Made by a program: the position numbers and the translations under genes
The notes under the pieces: generated by a model
What the model saw: the letters and a program-made list of their open reading frames with translations, nothing else
Told to the model about the DNA's origin: nothing
Database searches by the model: none
Source: Oscillospiraceae bacterium
GTDB taxonomy: Bacteria; Bacillota; Clostridia; Monoglobales; Monoglobaceae
Assembly (NCBI GenBank): GCA_015068655.1
Contig: SVKC01000002.1
Span: 1-64,000 of the forward strand
Direction of reading: 5' to 3'
DNA: 64,000 bases
In this document: one piece after another, positions 19,601 to 28,632 of the stretch
Position numbering within the stretch: the first letter of the stretch is position 1
How the letters are laid out: every line of letters starts with the position of its first letter

Positions 19601-19637
19601 TTGCTGTTATAAGTAATAAAGTCAGAATTTTTTTCAT
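16626..19637 (-). CDS. Large secreted protein with CBM-like and N-terminal SLH domains
   Basis: 1003 aa with a signal peptide (1-23). Residues about 27-150 look like a CBM6-type beta-sandwich carbohydrate-binding module. Residues about 165-345 contain degenerate SLH repeats (NSFNDISDD, FLDVEKGDE, KGIDSSE). The remaining 650 residues are beta-rich and unrecognised. It stands 15 bp upstream of the second SLH gene. No glycosidase motif was found, so a surface glycan-binding scaffold is more likely than an enzyme. Confidence 0.75.
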   Translation of the reverse strand: MKKILTLLLITAMLFSICPTVNAEAGDEIRVRASDCISKSAGFAVYTDTGAAQATGSATINYKVSLGSLQADMIQVKFRTGTVEAGSFELHLDNSSGKLLGTVDAKTMSPLDWYTVLTAYIPLEEPISGDVVLSLANKKGIHTYQEIVLETKDPNAVERGFASLSGLNSFNDISDDSNCMEINLMTQMGLFPTDSTNFLPMRPVTRIEFAAMLGKIIEAERYSATGIAPFLDVEKGDEASALLEGLYSLGILKGDSDGNFRAKDFITLQEVASVCVNALGYRTLPGGATVWQIANRLGIFKGIDSSEMSLNRSESARVLYNLFLAETLVPSMVTEEGIVYMSQENYIENNSDFFYGEGVVSANYYTDLYVPIEEKDTVTINGFEFDAGDTRASDLLGVECEYFYYEVNEEKVLAAIYPNKKATIKEIKTNDKIEFEEISERQIVYFDDEKEYECRLDATTAIIYNGIALDCPLNSLVDASDFVGTITLIDNDNNRVFDCVWIDHPQTMVISKLGAGKILDEETGFVLDTEDGRVFLFKNGSQTKITVLTIGDVLTVYRSANKTEEPLTRVIADRRIVSGTVEMLKGDIIVIDGMEYKCAEECDEDIYVGLQADFYLNAYNRIVTYKIASARSSKIGLFMAAAVDGEAFSDDVKVRILTENNNMEVFQCSDVIKADGVSIKKPLEFYNGKGEFVGIANVPVKTPVLYEVDSQNRLCMIDTELTGRETEDDVLTKLDEGQSWWTFGSILINTDWEYIHPYRSSIKTLALTADNNEDNYGFIAGVDGVDETVFGTPYTFKRDSIVADLLLAPGYSKGIGTAVEPIVFEEIISSINDDGVVSRVLCGVTPTSTIQYEIVPEKDTGNLKALIDSLKQGDIIQPVLTKSRVTDVKLVYLPDGAATNAAGFGAMLHDEAFFYEIGDMGGITHGTVEVIEDGFMRIKCGNDSVRTNRLQASAVVCSKDDKGNYHYTQQVAADGIFPDDKVVCYLTNRAFRQVFIFRDEKSE

Positions 19638-19689
19638 ATTTCTCCGGCTTTCCTTTCTCCGTTTTCATTTTCTGTGAAACGGGTTGTGG

Positions 19690-20295
19690 TTATTTTTTGA
19701 TGTATACATTAATCCTTTGCTGTTCATCAATAATCAATCTGCATACATCCGTAATTTTTGTTTCTCCACCAATGTCAATCTGTTTTTCAAATAAGATTTC
19801 TTCTGTTTCAAGGTCACTGTTCAAAGCAGAATAAGCCAGCGTAAGAGTCTTCGCGTCCTTTGCCGAATTAACAAGTGTAACCTTCACCTCACACTCACCC
19901 GACCTGGGCTGTCTGTAGGTAAGAACACCGTTTTGCACATATGCAACACTCAGAATTGAAGCATCATAAAGCTCAGGTATATATTCTGCTGAAACCAACA
20001 CATCCCCCGAAAAATCGGCAGCAACGCCGTCAACGGTTTTCAAGCCGCTTGTTGTCACAAAGCACGGCTCGCTGAGAATTGCGTGACGCGAGTCAAGACC
20101 GCACCTCAGAATATTTTCAAGAGGAAGATATGTGACCTCTTTTATTTCCGACGGCTCTGCCGAGCCGTCAGAAATAATTGAAATATTGTTTTTGTTTATG
20201 CTCGTTGCGTCAAGCAACGAATTTATCGGAATGTCAATTTTCCTTATCCGATTATCAAAACCCTGCTGTGGGGAGTACCTCCGGAACTCCCGCAA
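19690..20295 (-). pseudogene. Headless C-terminal fragment of a surface protein
   Basis: An open frame of 201 codons overlaps the end of the 701-aa gene in another frame. Its only start near the beginning is an unsupported TTG without a ribosome site. The segment LLDATSINKNNISII resembles the first strands of bacterial Ig-like (Big_5) domains, and the C-terminal 100 residues form a beta-rich domain. Two hairpins lie inside its 5' part (20201-20217 and 20150-20169). I read it as the surviving 3' end of a deleted surface gene. A programmed or accidental frameshift from the 701-aa gene is the alternative. Confidence 0.45.
20150..20169. repeat. Perfect 8-bp inverted repeat inside the headless ORF
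   Basis: GACGGCTC and GAGCCGTC flank a four-base TGCC loop. Translated, it gives DGSAEPS, a peptide that commonly arises when a hairpin is read as protein. No T-tract follows, so termination is uncertain. A second hairpin (CGTTGC/GCAACG) sits at 20201-20217. Confidence 0.5.
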
Positions 20296-22360
20296 GAGGT
20301 ATCAGAGATGTCATGCCGTCCCAGAGGAAGAGTTTTGCGTTTGCACCTGTTTCCAGTACGAGATTTGTCAATGAAAGTGCAACATCCTCAGCAACACCGT
20401 TTGCATCTGTTGTTCCGTCTGCTACATCAACACCAACAAGTCTGTCACCGTTGTAAACCGCAAGAACAACCGCATATGCCTGATTTGCCTTTTCGGTCTT
20501 CACGTCAACAGTTGCCGAAAGGTCTGTCATATTTGCCGAAAGAGCATCAATAGGCTGACCTCCGCTGACAAACACAGCATTTTCAAGGGCATTTTCCTGT
20601 TCAAGAGACGGGATATAAACCTTCAGGTCAGCAATGTCAACCTTAACATCCACCTGTGAATTACCTGTCATATAGTAATTCCAGAAGAATTCAGCCTTTG
20701 ATGGTGTAAATGTTTTGTCAATGGTCTGTGAACCATCTCCCGTATACGACATCACCAAATTATTTGTAACCATATCATACAAATCAACTGACCAATTATC
20801 CTCCGTGGTTGCTCTATTCCATATAACTTTAATACTGGAGAATTCATCATCACCTACACTCAGAATACTTCCGCCATTTGTATTATCTTTAAATATACCA
20901 CCTGTCCAAAGACCTTCGTCACTTCCATTAATACCTGTCAATGTATGTTTAGTTGAACCATCAGCGCCAATCAAACCATTGTACATTTTGAATCTTCTTC
21001 CTATATGCTGACGAATTTTCATTTCCATAACAAGAGTTCCCTTTTCCACATCATCAAAATCAGCTCGTACAAGTGCTGCATTATCGCTGAGGGGAATGCC
21101 GATTTCAAGGTAGTTACCCTTGCTTGCATCGTTTTCGTCCATCTGCTTAACTGCATAGTATTTTGTCGCCAAGTCGTCCATCCAATCGCCTGTTGTGAAA
21201 ATTAAATCCTCGCTGAGTGCTTCCATTTCGGCAGCTGTATATGCCCGGTCAAGCTCAAAGCCTGTTGAAAAGTCTTCGTCAACAAGAACGATGTCCCCAA
21301 CTCTTTCAACAACAAATGTGCAGTTTGCACCAAAAACCGGCATACCGTCGGATGATTTTTTTGCACCGTTAACAGAAATAGTATATGTTCCGCTTGTGAG
21401 TCTTGCATCTGTTGTCACCTTGATAACACCGTTTTCATAAGAAGGTGTTGCCGCAACAGCTTCCCCGGCGCTGTTTGTTACAGTAACAGTTTCAGAAGTA
21501 ACTGTTGCCGCATCAAGAGCTTCTGATGTTGTGAAGGAAATGCTTTTCTTTCCCGGGTCATATGCACCATTTGCTGTGAGAGAAATTGTTGCAGGAATAT
21601 AAGCCTTCAAGCTTGCAATATCAACCGAAACCTCTGAATCTGCCGCAACCTGCCAGTTGTTATAGAACATAATAGCCGAAGGTATAAAACTTGAATCCAA
21701 AGTGTTCTCACCACCTGTTGTGTATGAAAGCAACAGTTGGTTTGTAACCATATCATACATATCAACAGACCAGTTGCTTGCGGCATTTGCTCTGCTCCAT
21801 ACTGTCTTTACACTGCAGAAATCGTCTTCACCGGGTGTGAGCTGTTTTTGCCAGCTTGGGAAAATACCGTAAGACCAAACAACTGCATCCGAACTGTTCA
21901 CACCGTACAATGTGTATTTCACTGACTGGTCAGCACCGACTACGCCGTTATACAGCTTTGTTCTTCTGCCTACCTGAGGACGCATTTTCATTTCAACAAC
22001 AAATGCGCCTGTTGTTATATCAGCAAAATCACCCATAACAATAGCATGGCTATCATCCTTTTGAGATGAAATTTCAAGGTAATTTCCCTTGCTTGCATCA
22101 TTTGCATCAATCTGTTTTACTTTGAAATATGCATTTGTCTTGTCAGGCCAATGATTTGCAGGAACGCCTGTTGCAAAGTTCAAATCCTCGCTGAGTGCTT
22201 CCATTTCGGCAGCTGTATATGCCTTGTCAAGCTCAAAGCCAGTTGAAAAATCTTCATCAATAAGAATTATATCTTCGTTTGCAGCCGATACCGAAACAAC
22301 ACCCGTGAGCATTGCCAAAATCATTGATAAAACCAAAGTAATTGAACATATTTTTTTCAT
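20255..22360 (-). CDS. Secreted surface protein with two copies of a ~230-aa module
   Basis: 701 aa with signal peptide (1-26). Module A (about 30-255) and module B (about 358-580) are homologous: each starts DEDFSTGFELD, then YTAAEMEALSEDL, then a jelly-roll-like beta sandwich ending in NWSVD(L/M)YDMVTN. An Ig-like (Big_5) domain lies between them. The C-terminal domain ends LFLWDGMTSLIPL. The modules resemble concanavalin-like laminin-G/CBM folds, so glycan binding is likely. The same module is present once in the upstream gene. Confidence 0.75.
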   Translation of the reverse strand: MKKICSITLVLSMILAMLTGVVSVSAANEDIILIDEDFSTGFELDKAYTAAEMEALSEDLNFATGVPANHWPDKTNAYFKVKQIDANDASKGNYLEISSQKDDSHAIVMGDFADITTGAFVVEMKMRPQVGRRTKLYNGVVGADQSVKYTLYGVNSSDAVVWSYGIFPSWQKQLTPGEDDFCSVKTVWSRANAASNWSVDMYDMVTNQLLLSYTTGGENTLDSSFIPSAIMFYNNWQVAADSEVSVDIASLKAYIPATISLTANGAYDPGKKSISFTTSEALDAATVTSETVTVTNSAGEAVAATPSYENGVIKVTTDARLTSGTYTISVNGAKKSSDGMPVFGANCTFVVERVGDIVLVDEDFSTGFELDRAYTAAEMEALSEDLIFTTGDWMDDLATKYYAVKQMDENDASKGNYLEIGIPLSDNAALVRADFDDVEKGTLVMEMKIRQHIGRRFKMYNGLIGADGSTKHTLTGINGSDEGLWTGGIFKDNTNGGSILSVGDDEFSSIKVIWNRATTEDNWSVDLYDMVTNNLVMSYTGDGSQTIDKTFTPSKAEFFWNYYMTGNSQVDVKVDIADLKVYIPSLEQENALENAVFVSGGQPIDALSANMTDLSATVDVKTEKANQAYAVVLAVYNGDRLVGVDVADGTTDANGVAEDVALSLTNLVLETGANAKLFLWDGMTSLIPLAGVPEVLPTAGF
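21204..21245. repeat. 42-bp direct repeat, copy 1 of 3
   Basis: An identical 42-bp block (AAATCCTCGC to TATATGCC) also occurs at 22182-22223 and 24827-24868 in the same orientation. It encodes the AYTAAEMEALSEDL stretch of the shared surface module. Identity at the DNA level beyond protein similarity suggests recent duplication or gene conversion. Confidence 0.85.
22182..22223. repeat. 42-bp direct repeat, copy 2 of 3
   Basis: Same 42-bp block as at 21204 and 24827. It lies in the first module of the 701-aa surface gene, 978 bp from copy 1. Confidence 0.85.
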
Positions 22361-22389
22361 TTTTAAATCCTCCTGAATTTATAAAAATT

Positions 22390-25014
22390 TTATTTTGCAA
22401 CCGGCAAATAACCTGTTGTCATTTTTTCCCAGATTAAGCACTTCAATTCATTTGCAGATGCTTTTGTAAGCTCTTCCTGTGTAATTGTATCGTCTATCTG
22501 AGCATTGGAAGAATTTATTGTTTTTGTAGTAATTTTATTAATTTTGCCGTCAGCCCTATATGAAATGAGAATCAGCAAAATTTCTTTATTGTCCCTTTGT
22601 AGGTTTGAAAGTGTCACGTCATAAGCTGCCTTATATGTCCCCTCATCAGGCAGGGTTGTGATAACCCCATTGCTGTTATCCAGATATGAAAGTGTCTCGG
22701 CAGTAACCAAAAGCGGTGCATCCGCCGTAGAAAATTCATATTCCGAAATTTCGGCATTTTCAAAGCGAATCACATAGTCCGCTCCAAAATCAAGATAGCT
22801 GTTAAAGTCAAGCTGAAGTCGTCTTTCGTCGGGGAAATATTCCGCCTTTGTTGAAATCACAACATCTTCATTGTTTTTGTCAACAACAAACGCTTTCAGA
22901 TTTTCTGCCTCTATATCCCCATTAAGCAGAAGATTAACCGTCTCAGTTGTGGGCAAAATGCCTTCGCAATCACTTGACAAAACCTTTGAAAACCGTGAGA
23001 TTTTCACCGACAACTCCGAAACACTTATTGATTCTGTCAGCTCCGATTCCTTCAAAGTATAAACCGAAACAAGTGAGAATTTCTTCACATCCAAAAGTTT
23101 GTCAGCTCCGATTTCAGCAGTATACACATCGCTCTCGTTGAGCTTGTCAACAACTCTGAAATCCCACGCATCTTGCGATGTACTGCGGCTCACGGTAATT
23201 TTCAGCGACATAAACTCATTTTCGTCAACAGACGGATTCCCTGCAATAACACCGCCAACCTTTGATTTATCCGAAGAATAGTCAAGCTTTGTGCCACCTG
23301 CTGTTGCCACAACAGTCATGGCGTTTTTGTTTGCAGAATCGTTAACACCAAACATATTGGTGAACATGTTGCCGCCAGAGCGCTTCATTCTCACATCAAG
23401 CTCAAATGTTCCAACCGTCAACGGATCGTCCAGTTCAACCGAAAGACCGGGGCCGGAATTAACTGCTGTGGGTCTCATTGTAATAAACTTGTCACCATCT
23501 ATCTCTTCAACAGTATAAATTCCTTCATTTTTATACACAAGCCCTGCCACTTTTCCGTTCAGACCTACTCCTGTGTATTCTTCGCCTGTCTCATATTCAT
23601 CCGAAGAATAATCCTCAAACAAATCTATGGTTTCAACTGCTGTAAATGTATATATACCTTCACTTTCAAGGAATTCGCCGTCTTCCTTGGACGCAACTCC
23701 CGTTCCGATTGTAAGCACATAATCACCGGGAGTCAGCGTTCCGAATGAAATTGTAACCGTCTTTCCGTCAACCGTTGTTTCCGAAAATCCCGCAACTGGT
23801 CTGCCGTCTGCCTTGGTAAAGGTTATTGCCGAAGCTGTGTCCGGGTCAATTTCCTGCGAGAAAACAATCTGAATACTTGGAATTGTGTTTGGAATTTCGC
23901 CTTCATCGGGGGTCACGCTTGCAATTTTCAGGGGCATAACCGTCTTTTCGCCTGCGAAGGTTGCTGTTTTGTTCACAGCAAAGCCCCGGGCTGTTCTGAT
24001 TCCCGAAAAATCAACGGTATAGTCACCGTTGACGGGCAAGCCGTAAGGGAAGCTCAAAACAAGTTCCATGGATGCAGCATTCCACGAGGGATTCACCGCA
24101 ACATCCTGATCCGAAGGCCCTGTAACCTTGACGCTTCCTGCAATGAGGCTATCCTCGTCAATATCCTCCGAAACAGTATATGAAATCACCTTTTCCATGC
24201 TGTCATAGGGAGCACTTTCCAAAAGTGTAACCTCCGCAGGAATATATGCCTTCAAGTCCGCAATATCAACCGAAACCTTTGTGTTTACCGCAAGCTCCCA
24301 GTTGTTAAAGAAGAAAACAGCCGAGGGGGTAAATCCTGCATCGATGGTCTGAGGTCCGCTGCCCGCATAAGAAAGCAACAGCGAATCTTTAACCATATCA
24401 TACATATCAACAGACCAGTTATCCGTTGTCTGTGCTCTGCTCCAGACCGTCTTTACACTGCAAAAGCCATCCTCATCAGGTGTAAGCTGCCTGCTCCACT
24501 GGGGGAAAATACCCGTAGACCAAACCACAGCATCCGAACTGTTGACACCATACAATGTGTTTTTCGTTGTGCCGTCAGCACCCATTATACTGTTGTAGTA
24601 TTTTTCTCTTCTGCCCGCCGAGGGACGAATTTTCATTTCAACAACCAATGTCCCTGTTTCTATATCGTCAAAATCCGCAAAAACAAGTGCATGGCTGTCG
24701 TTTTTGGGAGATGAAATTTCAAGGTAGTTACCCTTGCTTGCATCACCGGCGTCCTTTTGCTTCACTGTGTAATAAGCATTTGTTTTATCGGGAAACCAGC
24801 CGGAAGGGAAGCCTGTTGCAAAGTTCAAATCCTCGCTGAGTGCTTCCATTTCGGCAGCTGTATATGCCCGGTCAAGCTCAAAGCCTGCGGAAAAATCCTC
24901 ATCAACCAGAATTATATCTCCTTCAACCGTTGAGGCACTGACCACGGTGGGCAGGCAGCAAGTGCCTGCCAGAACCGTGAATACCGTCAAAAAAGCAATC
25001 AATCTTTTTTTCAT
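22390..25014 (-). CDS. Secreted surface protein with one shared module and Ig-like domains
   Basis: 874 aa with signal peptide (1-27). The shared module occupies about 32-260. A Big_5/SbsA Ig-like region follows (about 265-460, with VTPDEGEIPNTIPSI). Another beta-sandwich domain (about 465-650) and a beta-rich C-terminus ending CLIWEKMTTGYLP complete it, analogous to the LWDGM end of the neighbour. Its ATG overlaps the stop of the upstream beta-helix gene (ATGA). No catalytic motif is visible. A secreted glycan-binding partner of the beta-helix protein is likely; no SLH or sortase motif was found. Confidence 0.75.
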   Translation of the reverse strand: MKKRLIAFLTVFTVLAGTCCLPTVVSASTVEGDIILVDEDFSAGFELDRAYTAAEMEALSEDLNFATGFPSGWFPDKTNAYYTVKQKDAGDASKGNYLEISSPKNDSHALVFADFDDIETGTLVVEMKIRPSAGRREKYYNSIMGADGTTKNTLYGVNSSDAVVWSTGIFPQWSRQLTPDEDGFCSVKTVWSRAQTTDNWSVDMYDMVKDSLLLSYAGSGPQTIDAGFTPSAVFFFNNWELAVNTKVSVDIADLKAYIPAEVTLLESAPYDSMEKVISYTVSEDIDEDSLIAGSVKVTGPSDQDVAVNPSWNAASMELVLSFPYGLPVNGDYTVDFSGIRTARGFAVNKTATFAGEKTVMPLKIASVTPDEGEIPNTIPSIQIVFSQEIDPDTASAITFTKADGRPVAGFSETTVDGKTVTISFGTLTPGDYVLTIGTGVASKEDGEFLESEGIYTFTAVETIDLFEDYSSDEYETGEEYTGVGLNGKVAGLVYKNEGIYTVEEIDGDKFITMRPTAVNSGPGLSVELDDPLTVGTFELDVRMKRSGGNMFTNMFGVNDSANKNAMTVVATAGGTKLDYSSDKSKVGGVIAGNPSVDENEFMSLKITVSRSTSQDAWDFRVVDKLNESDVYTAEIGADKLLDVKKFSLVSVYTLKESELTESISVSELSVKISRFSKVLSSDCEGILPTTETVNLLLNGDIEAENLKAFVVDKNNEDVVISTKAEYFPDERRLQLDFNSYLDFGADYVIRFENAEISEYEFSTADAPLLVTAETLSYLDNSNGVITTLPDEGTYKAAYDVTLSNLQRDNKEILLILISYRADGKINKITTKTINSSNAQIDDTITQEELTKASANELKCLIWEKMTTGYLPVAK
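24827..24868. repeat. 42-bp direct repeat, copy 3 of 3
   Basis: Third identical 42-bp copy, in the module of the 874-aa protein, 2645 bp from copy 2. Confidence 0.85.
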
Positions 25015-28000
25015 TCTGCCGTACCTCCCTGTGTGCTGTCATTAAAGAACTTAAAGTAAAGGAAATTAGAACACTTGGTAGAACTACAGAAGTCAAAGTA
25101 GAATGTGTGTGTTCCTTTTTCCAGAGTTCTACTGAGGGGTACTGTCTTATAGGTTGTTAGCCAACCGTCGCCTTCAAGCACCGTATCCAAAATAGGCTCG
25201 GAATTCATGGAATCAACATAAATTTTCAGGCGCTGACCCGAATATTCATAGCCTGTTTCAAATGACATTTCAATTGCATTTGCATCCTCTGTGATAACTC
25301 TGTCCTTGAATATTGCTCTGTTATCCCATGTATAGCACATACCGTTCCAGCCGCCGCTCTTTATCATGGGGAGTGTGTAATTGATGAATTTACCCAATTC
25401 CTGCTGACCGGGTGTTTTCATAACCGCTTCATCCCATGTACCGCCGTAGATAACAGTATTATCTGATGCATTCTTGTATTCTTCGGTGGTTTCTGCTATA
25501 CTCAGACTGAAAATATCGGTAGTCTTGTCGGCAAGCTCAAGCTCAATATCATAGCTTCCATCTGCCATAGGCGGCAAAATGATGTAGCCCTCGCCCAAGG
25601 TATCAATATAGAATATTTTGTCATACACAACGGTGGTTTCGTTTTCATATGAATCTGCTGTACCACTGACCTTTGCCTTTACTGTAAAGTTCTTGTCTGT
25701 GGCATTCAGCGGACGGTCAAAGTAGAAGGTCAGGCGGTTGTAGCAATCGCCCTTGATTGCCACGTCCTCAAAGACATACTTGTGGCTTTCCGCTGTTTCA
25801 TCCACCCTTTCAGGATAGCTCAGAGTTGTCAAGCCCTTTGAAATAACATTGTAGTTATCCATAAACCGTTCACGCCCGTCATGGTCGCTTCCTGCATAGA
25901 AAGGTTTGGTGCCGGGATAGTCACCTGCCGAAAGTCCTTCAATTCCTTGTGGGAAATAGGTCAGGTCGCTGTTGGCATAAGTTCTTGCCTCGGTGTGAGG
26001 ACGGTTAACAAAAATACCTGTCTTGATTGGAGCATTGGGGTCCTGATAAAATACAATATTATTGTAGGTTTCTCTGCCGGCAATACGTCCGTCATGGTAA
26101 ATACCAAATGTCATATGCTGAGATTCCGGGTCGGAATGAACCAGATTATAAACAATATTGTGATGCATTGTTGTTCTGATTGCATCTGTTCCCTGATATG
26201 CACCGTATTCATAGGTGATACCCGTATCTCTTGTCATCAGAGAGCCGTTATAGAATCTGTTGTAGGCAATCTCAGACGGGAACATGGGGTTGATTGAATC
26301 ACCGTATGCATCGCCGCCGCCAGTTTGCATAACAGCACGGCCTGCGTTATAGCTTGTGTTCTTAACAACCGTATGTCCGCCTCCGTTGGTTTCCATATTA
26401 TCCTTTTTGAGACAAATACCGCTTATATAAGTACCGGTATACGAAGTGTTTGAAACGGTGTTGTTTTCAAAGTAATGATAACGTCCTGTTGCATAAATAC
26501 CTGCCGCCGCACTGTAATCAATTGTTGCATTCACAATGGCATTGTTCTCGCCGCCAACAAAGAATCCAACCTCACCCTTGTGAGGAGCGTTTGGCTCACC
26601 TCTTGAAACGTTGGCTTCAATCAAGCCTTCCATCTGGTCGATATACTTTGTGTAATGGCTGATAAAGCGATGAGAACCGCCATTGAGCACGTTGCCTTCA
26701 GTGTCGCCATACATTGTAAGACCGCCGCCGATTGTGTTTATATCCTTCAATACGATATACTGTCTTTCACGCAAATCAACAACAAGCTGACGCTGCTTGA
26801 TTTCAAAGTCCTTTGTCAAATCAGCACCAACGGGCGGATAAAGATACAAAATACCGTCCTCCATGTGCCATTCACCCGGAATATCAATGGTGTTGATATG
26901 ATTTGTTATGTAGCCAAAGTCATTGGGCTTTACGTTTGCGTAGTATTTACCCCACATAAGCCCCTGCTCGGCAAAGGTACTTCCCACCACAAGACCAAGA
27001 CCGTATGAACGCTGACCTTCATGGTCTGCCACCACAAGCTGTCCTTTTGAAGAACCAACAATATCACCACTGGACACAGACCAGCCGTAGCCCTTGAGGG
27101 TAACAAAGGTTCCGCCCTTCCAGTAATCTTCTTCCTCCTGATTCAAATCAATATCACTTGTTGCAATATTTCCATTTTCTTCCTTAATTGAAATGTCGCC
27201 CTTTGTTGGCATATATAACTCAGGCACATCCTCGGGCCAGTCATAAATTGCAGGAGCCGTGCTTGTGTCGGTGTTTGGATGTCTGCCTTCTTCAAGACCG
27301 CTTCCGTTATAGAAAAGCTGGTTTCTGCCCGAACCCAAATCTGTTGGGATTGATGCACAGTAAATGTTGTCCTTATAGGGAACAAATTTACTTACAGACT
27401 CAAGTGCCGAAATCACAACCTTCTCGCCCTCTGCCGCACGGAAGACAATTGGTGCGGTCTTTGTACCGCTGTTCTGGGGTCGGAAAGTTTCACGGTATGT
27501 CCCTTCATGGATAATAACCGTGTCACCAGCCTTTGCAACTGCCGAAGCCTTTTCCAATGTTGCAAAGGGATAAGCTTCTGTTCCCGAATTGCTGTCGCTT
27601 GCTGTGGCTGACTTTGCAACGTGATAGGTTTTTCCCGTTGTCAAAGGTGCATAAGCCTGCAATTCGGTTTTGAGCTTTCCAAAAATGCTGTCATTCTCAA
27701 CAACATTCTTTGTGCAAATTCTGTCACCGATTACCACAACGCCGTCACGGTATTCCACATGAAATCCAAAGCTCTCCGCAACCCTGCGGATGGGAACCCA
27801 GGTAATGCCGTCACGGTAAAAAACATTCAGATCCAACTCCTCTTTATTGCCTTTTGCGTCAACAGCATAGCCTTTTCCGCCAATCAGGGCAAGCTCGTTG
27901 TTTACGTCCCTCAGCAATATGTACGACTTATCCGCATAGTCCTCACAATAGAGCTTGAGAGCAACAGCCAGTGACTGAAGGGGAACATAAAGTGAACCCT

Positions 28001-28595
28001 CAATGTTCTGGGGAATTGCATTCAGCGTGTCTATATCAAGTCGCTGTATGCCAAGTCTGTTTTTGAGAACGGTTGAATTTTCCGCAAAAGCAACCGTTGT
28101 AAGTAGCGCTGTTTCATACTCGTCCATCTCGGGAATTTTCTTGAAATACTCCGCAGGCATCTCCTTGATTTTTTGGAACAGAATGCCTGTTATTGTAATC
28201 GCCTTATCAGCCGAGAATGTTATGTGCTTGCTTCCGTAAGCCTCTGAAACCGCAACATTGCACGTTTTCGTTTCGGGTGCTATGTTGCAGGTATAAGTAT
28301 AGTCTTCGGTAGAAATCGTAAGATTAACAGCTTCCTCAACGCCCTCATAGCTCAGAACCATATTTTCGCTTTCAAAGGGCATCAGATGGTCAAAGCAAAT
28401 GCTTCCTCCTGCCGAAAAAACCAGCTTGTTTCCGTCCCGGGTAACACCGCTTTGCGAAACCACTCTTGTACGGTCAAGCTCATATTCCGTAGGTCCCGGG
28501 GTGTAATAATCTGCAGCCTGCACCGTTACGGCACACAAAAGACAGAGGCTGAGAATCAATGCAATGATGTTTTTGAATTTATATTTTCTCAACAT
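25011..28595 (-). CDS. Large secreted parallel beta-helix protein (putative polysaccharide lyase or glycosidase)
   Basis: 1194 aa. Signal peptide ends at VQA (residue 27). Residues about 185-293 form a copper-amine-oxidase N-terminal-like domain (WVPIRRVAESFG), a wall-associated module common in Clostridia. From 322 the pattern TYHVAKSAT, NSGTEAYPFATL, AGDTVIIHEGTYRET is the DUF1565-type entry to a right-handed parallel beta-helix, which continues to about 850 with repeated Asn-rich turns. A C-terminal region (about 870-1194) has CBM-like beta domains. GH141, GH120 and pectin lyases share this fold; the family cannot be fixed by eye. Probably the main extracellular cutting enzyme. Confidence 0.8.
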   Translation of the reverse strand: MLRKYKFKNIIALILSLCLLCAVTVQAADYYTPGPTEYELDRTRVVSQSGVTRDGNKLVFSAGGSICFDHLMPFESENMVLSYEGVEEAVNLTISTEDYTYTCNIAPETKTCNVAVSEAYGSKHITFSADKAITITGILFQKIKEMPAEYFKKIPEMDEYETALLTTVAFAENSTVLKNRLGIQRLDIDTLNAIPQNIEGSLYVPLQSLAVALKLYCEDYADKSYILLRDVNNELALIGGKGYAVDAKGNKEELDLNVFYRDGITWVPIRRVAESFGFHVEYRDGVVVIGDRICTKNVVENDSIFGKLKTELQAYAPLTTGKTYHVAKSATASDSNSGTEAYPFATLEKASAVAKAGDTVIIHEGTYRETFRPQNSGTKTAPIVFRAAEGEKVVISALESVSKFVPYKDNIYCASIPTDLGSGRNQLFYNGSGLEEGRHPNTDTSTAPAIYDWPEDVPELYMPTKGDISIKEENGNIATSDIDLNQEEEDYWKGGTFVTLKGYGWSVSSGDIVGSSKGQLVVADHEGQRSYGLGLVVGSTFAEQGLMWGKYYANVKPNDFGYITNHINTIDIPGEWHMEDGILYLYPPVGADLTKDFEIKQRQLVVDLRERQYIVLKDINTIGGGLTMYGDTEGNVLNGGSHRFISHYTKYIDQMEGLIEANVSRGEPNAPHKGEVGFFVGGENNAIVNATIDYSAAAGIYATGRYHYFENNTVSNTSYTGTYISGICLKKDNMETNGGGHTVVKNTSYNAGRAVMQTGGGDAYGDSINPMFPSEIAYNRFYNGSLMTRDTGITYEYGAYQGTDAIRTTMHHNIVYNLVHSDPESQHMTFGIYHDGRIAGRETYNNIVFYQDPNAPIKTGIFVNRPHTEARTYANSDLTYFPQGIEGLSAGDYPGTKPFYAGSDHDGRERFMDNYNVISKGLTTLSYPERVDETAESHKYVFEDVAIKGDCYNRLTFYFDRPLNATDKNFTVKAKVSGTADSYENETTVVYDKIFYIDTLGEGYIILPPMADGSYDIELELADKTTDIFSLSIAETTEEYKNASDNTVIYGGTWDEAVMKTPGQQELGKFINYTLPMIKSGGWNGMCYTWDNRAIFKDRVITEDANAIEMSFETGYEYSGQRLKIYVDSMNSEPILDTVLEGDGWLTTYKTVPLSRTLEKGTHTFYFDFCSSTKCSNFLYFKFFNDSTQGGTAE

Positions 28596-28632
28596 TTTTT
28601 CCTCCTTTCAAAACTTTAAAATACAAATGTTA

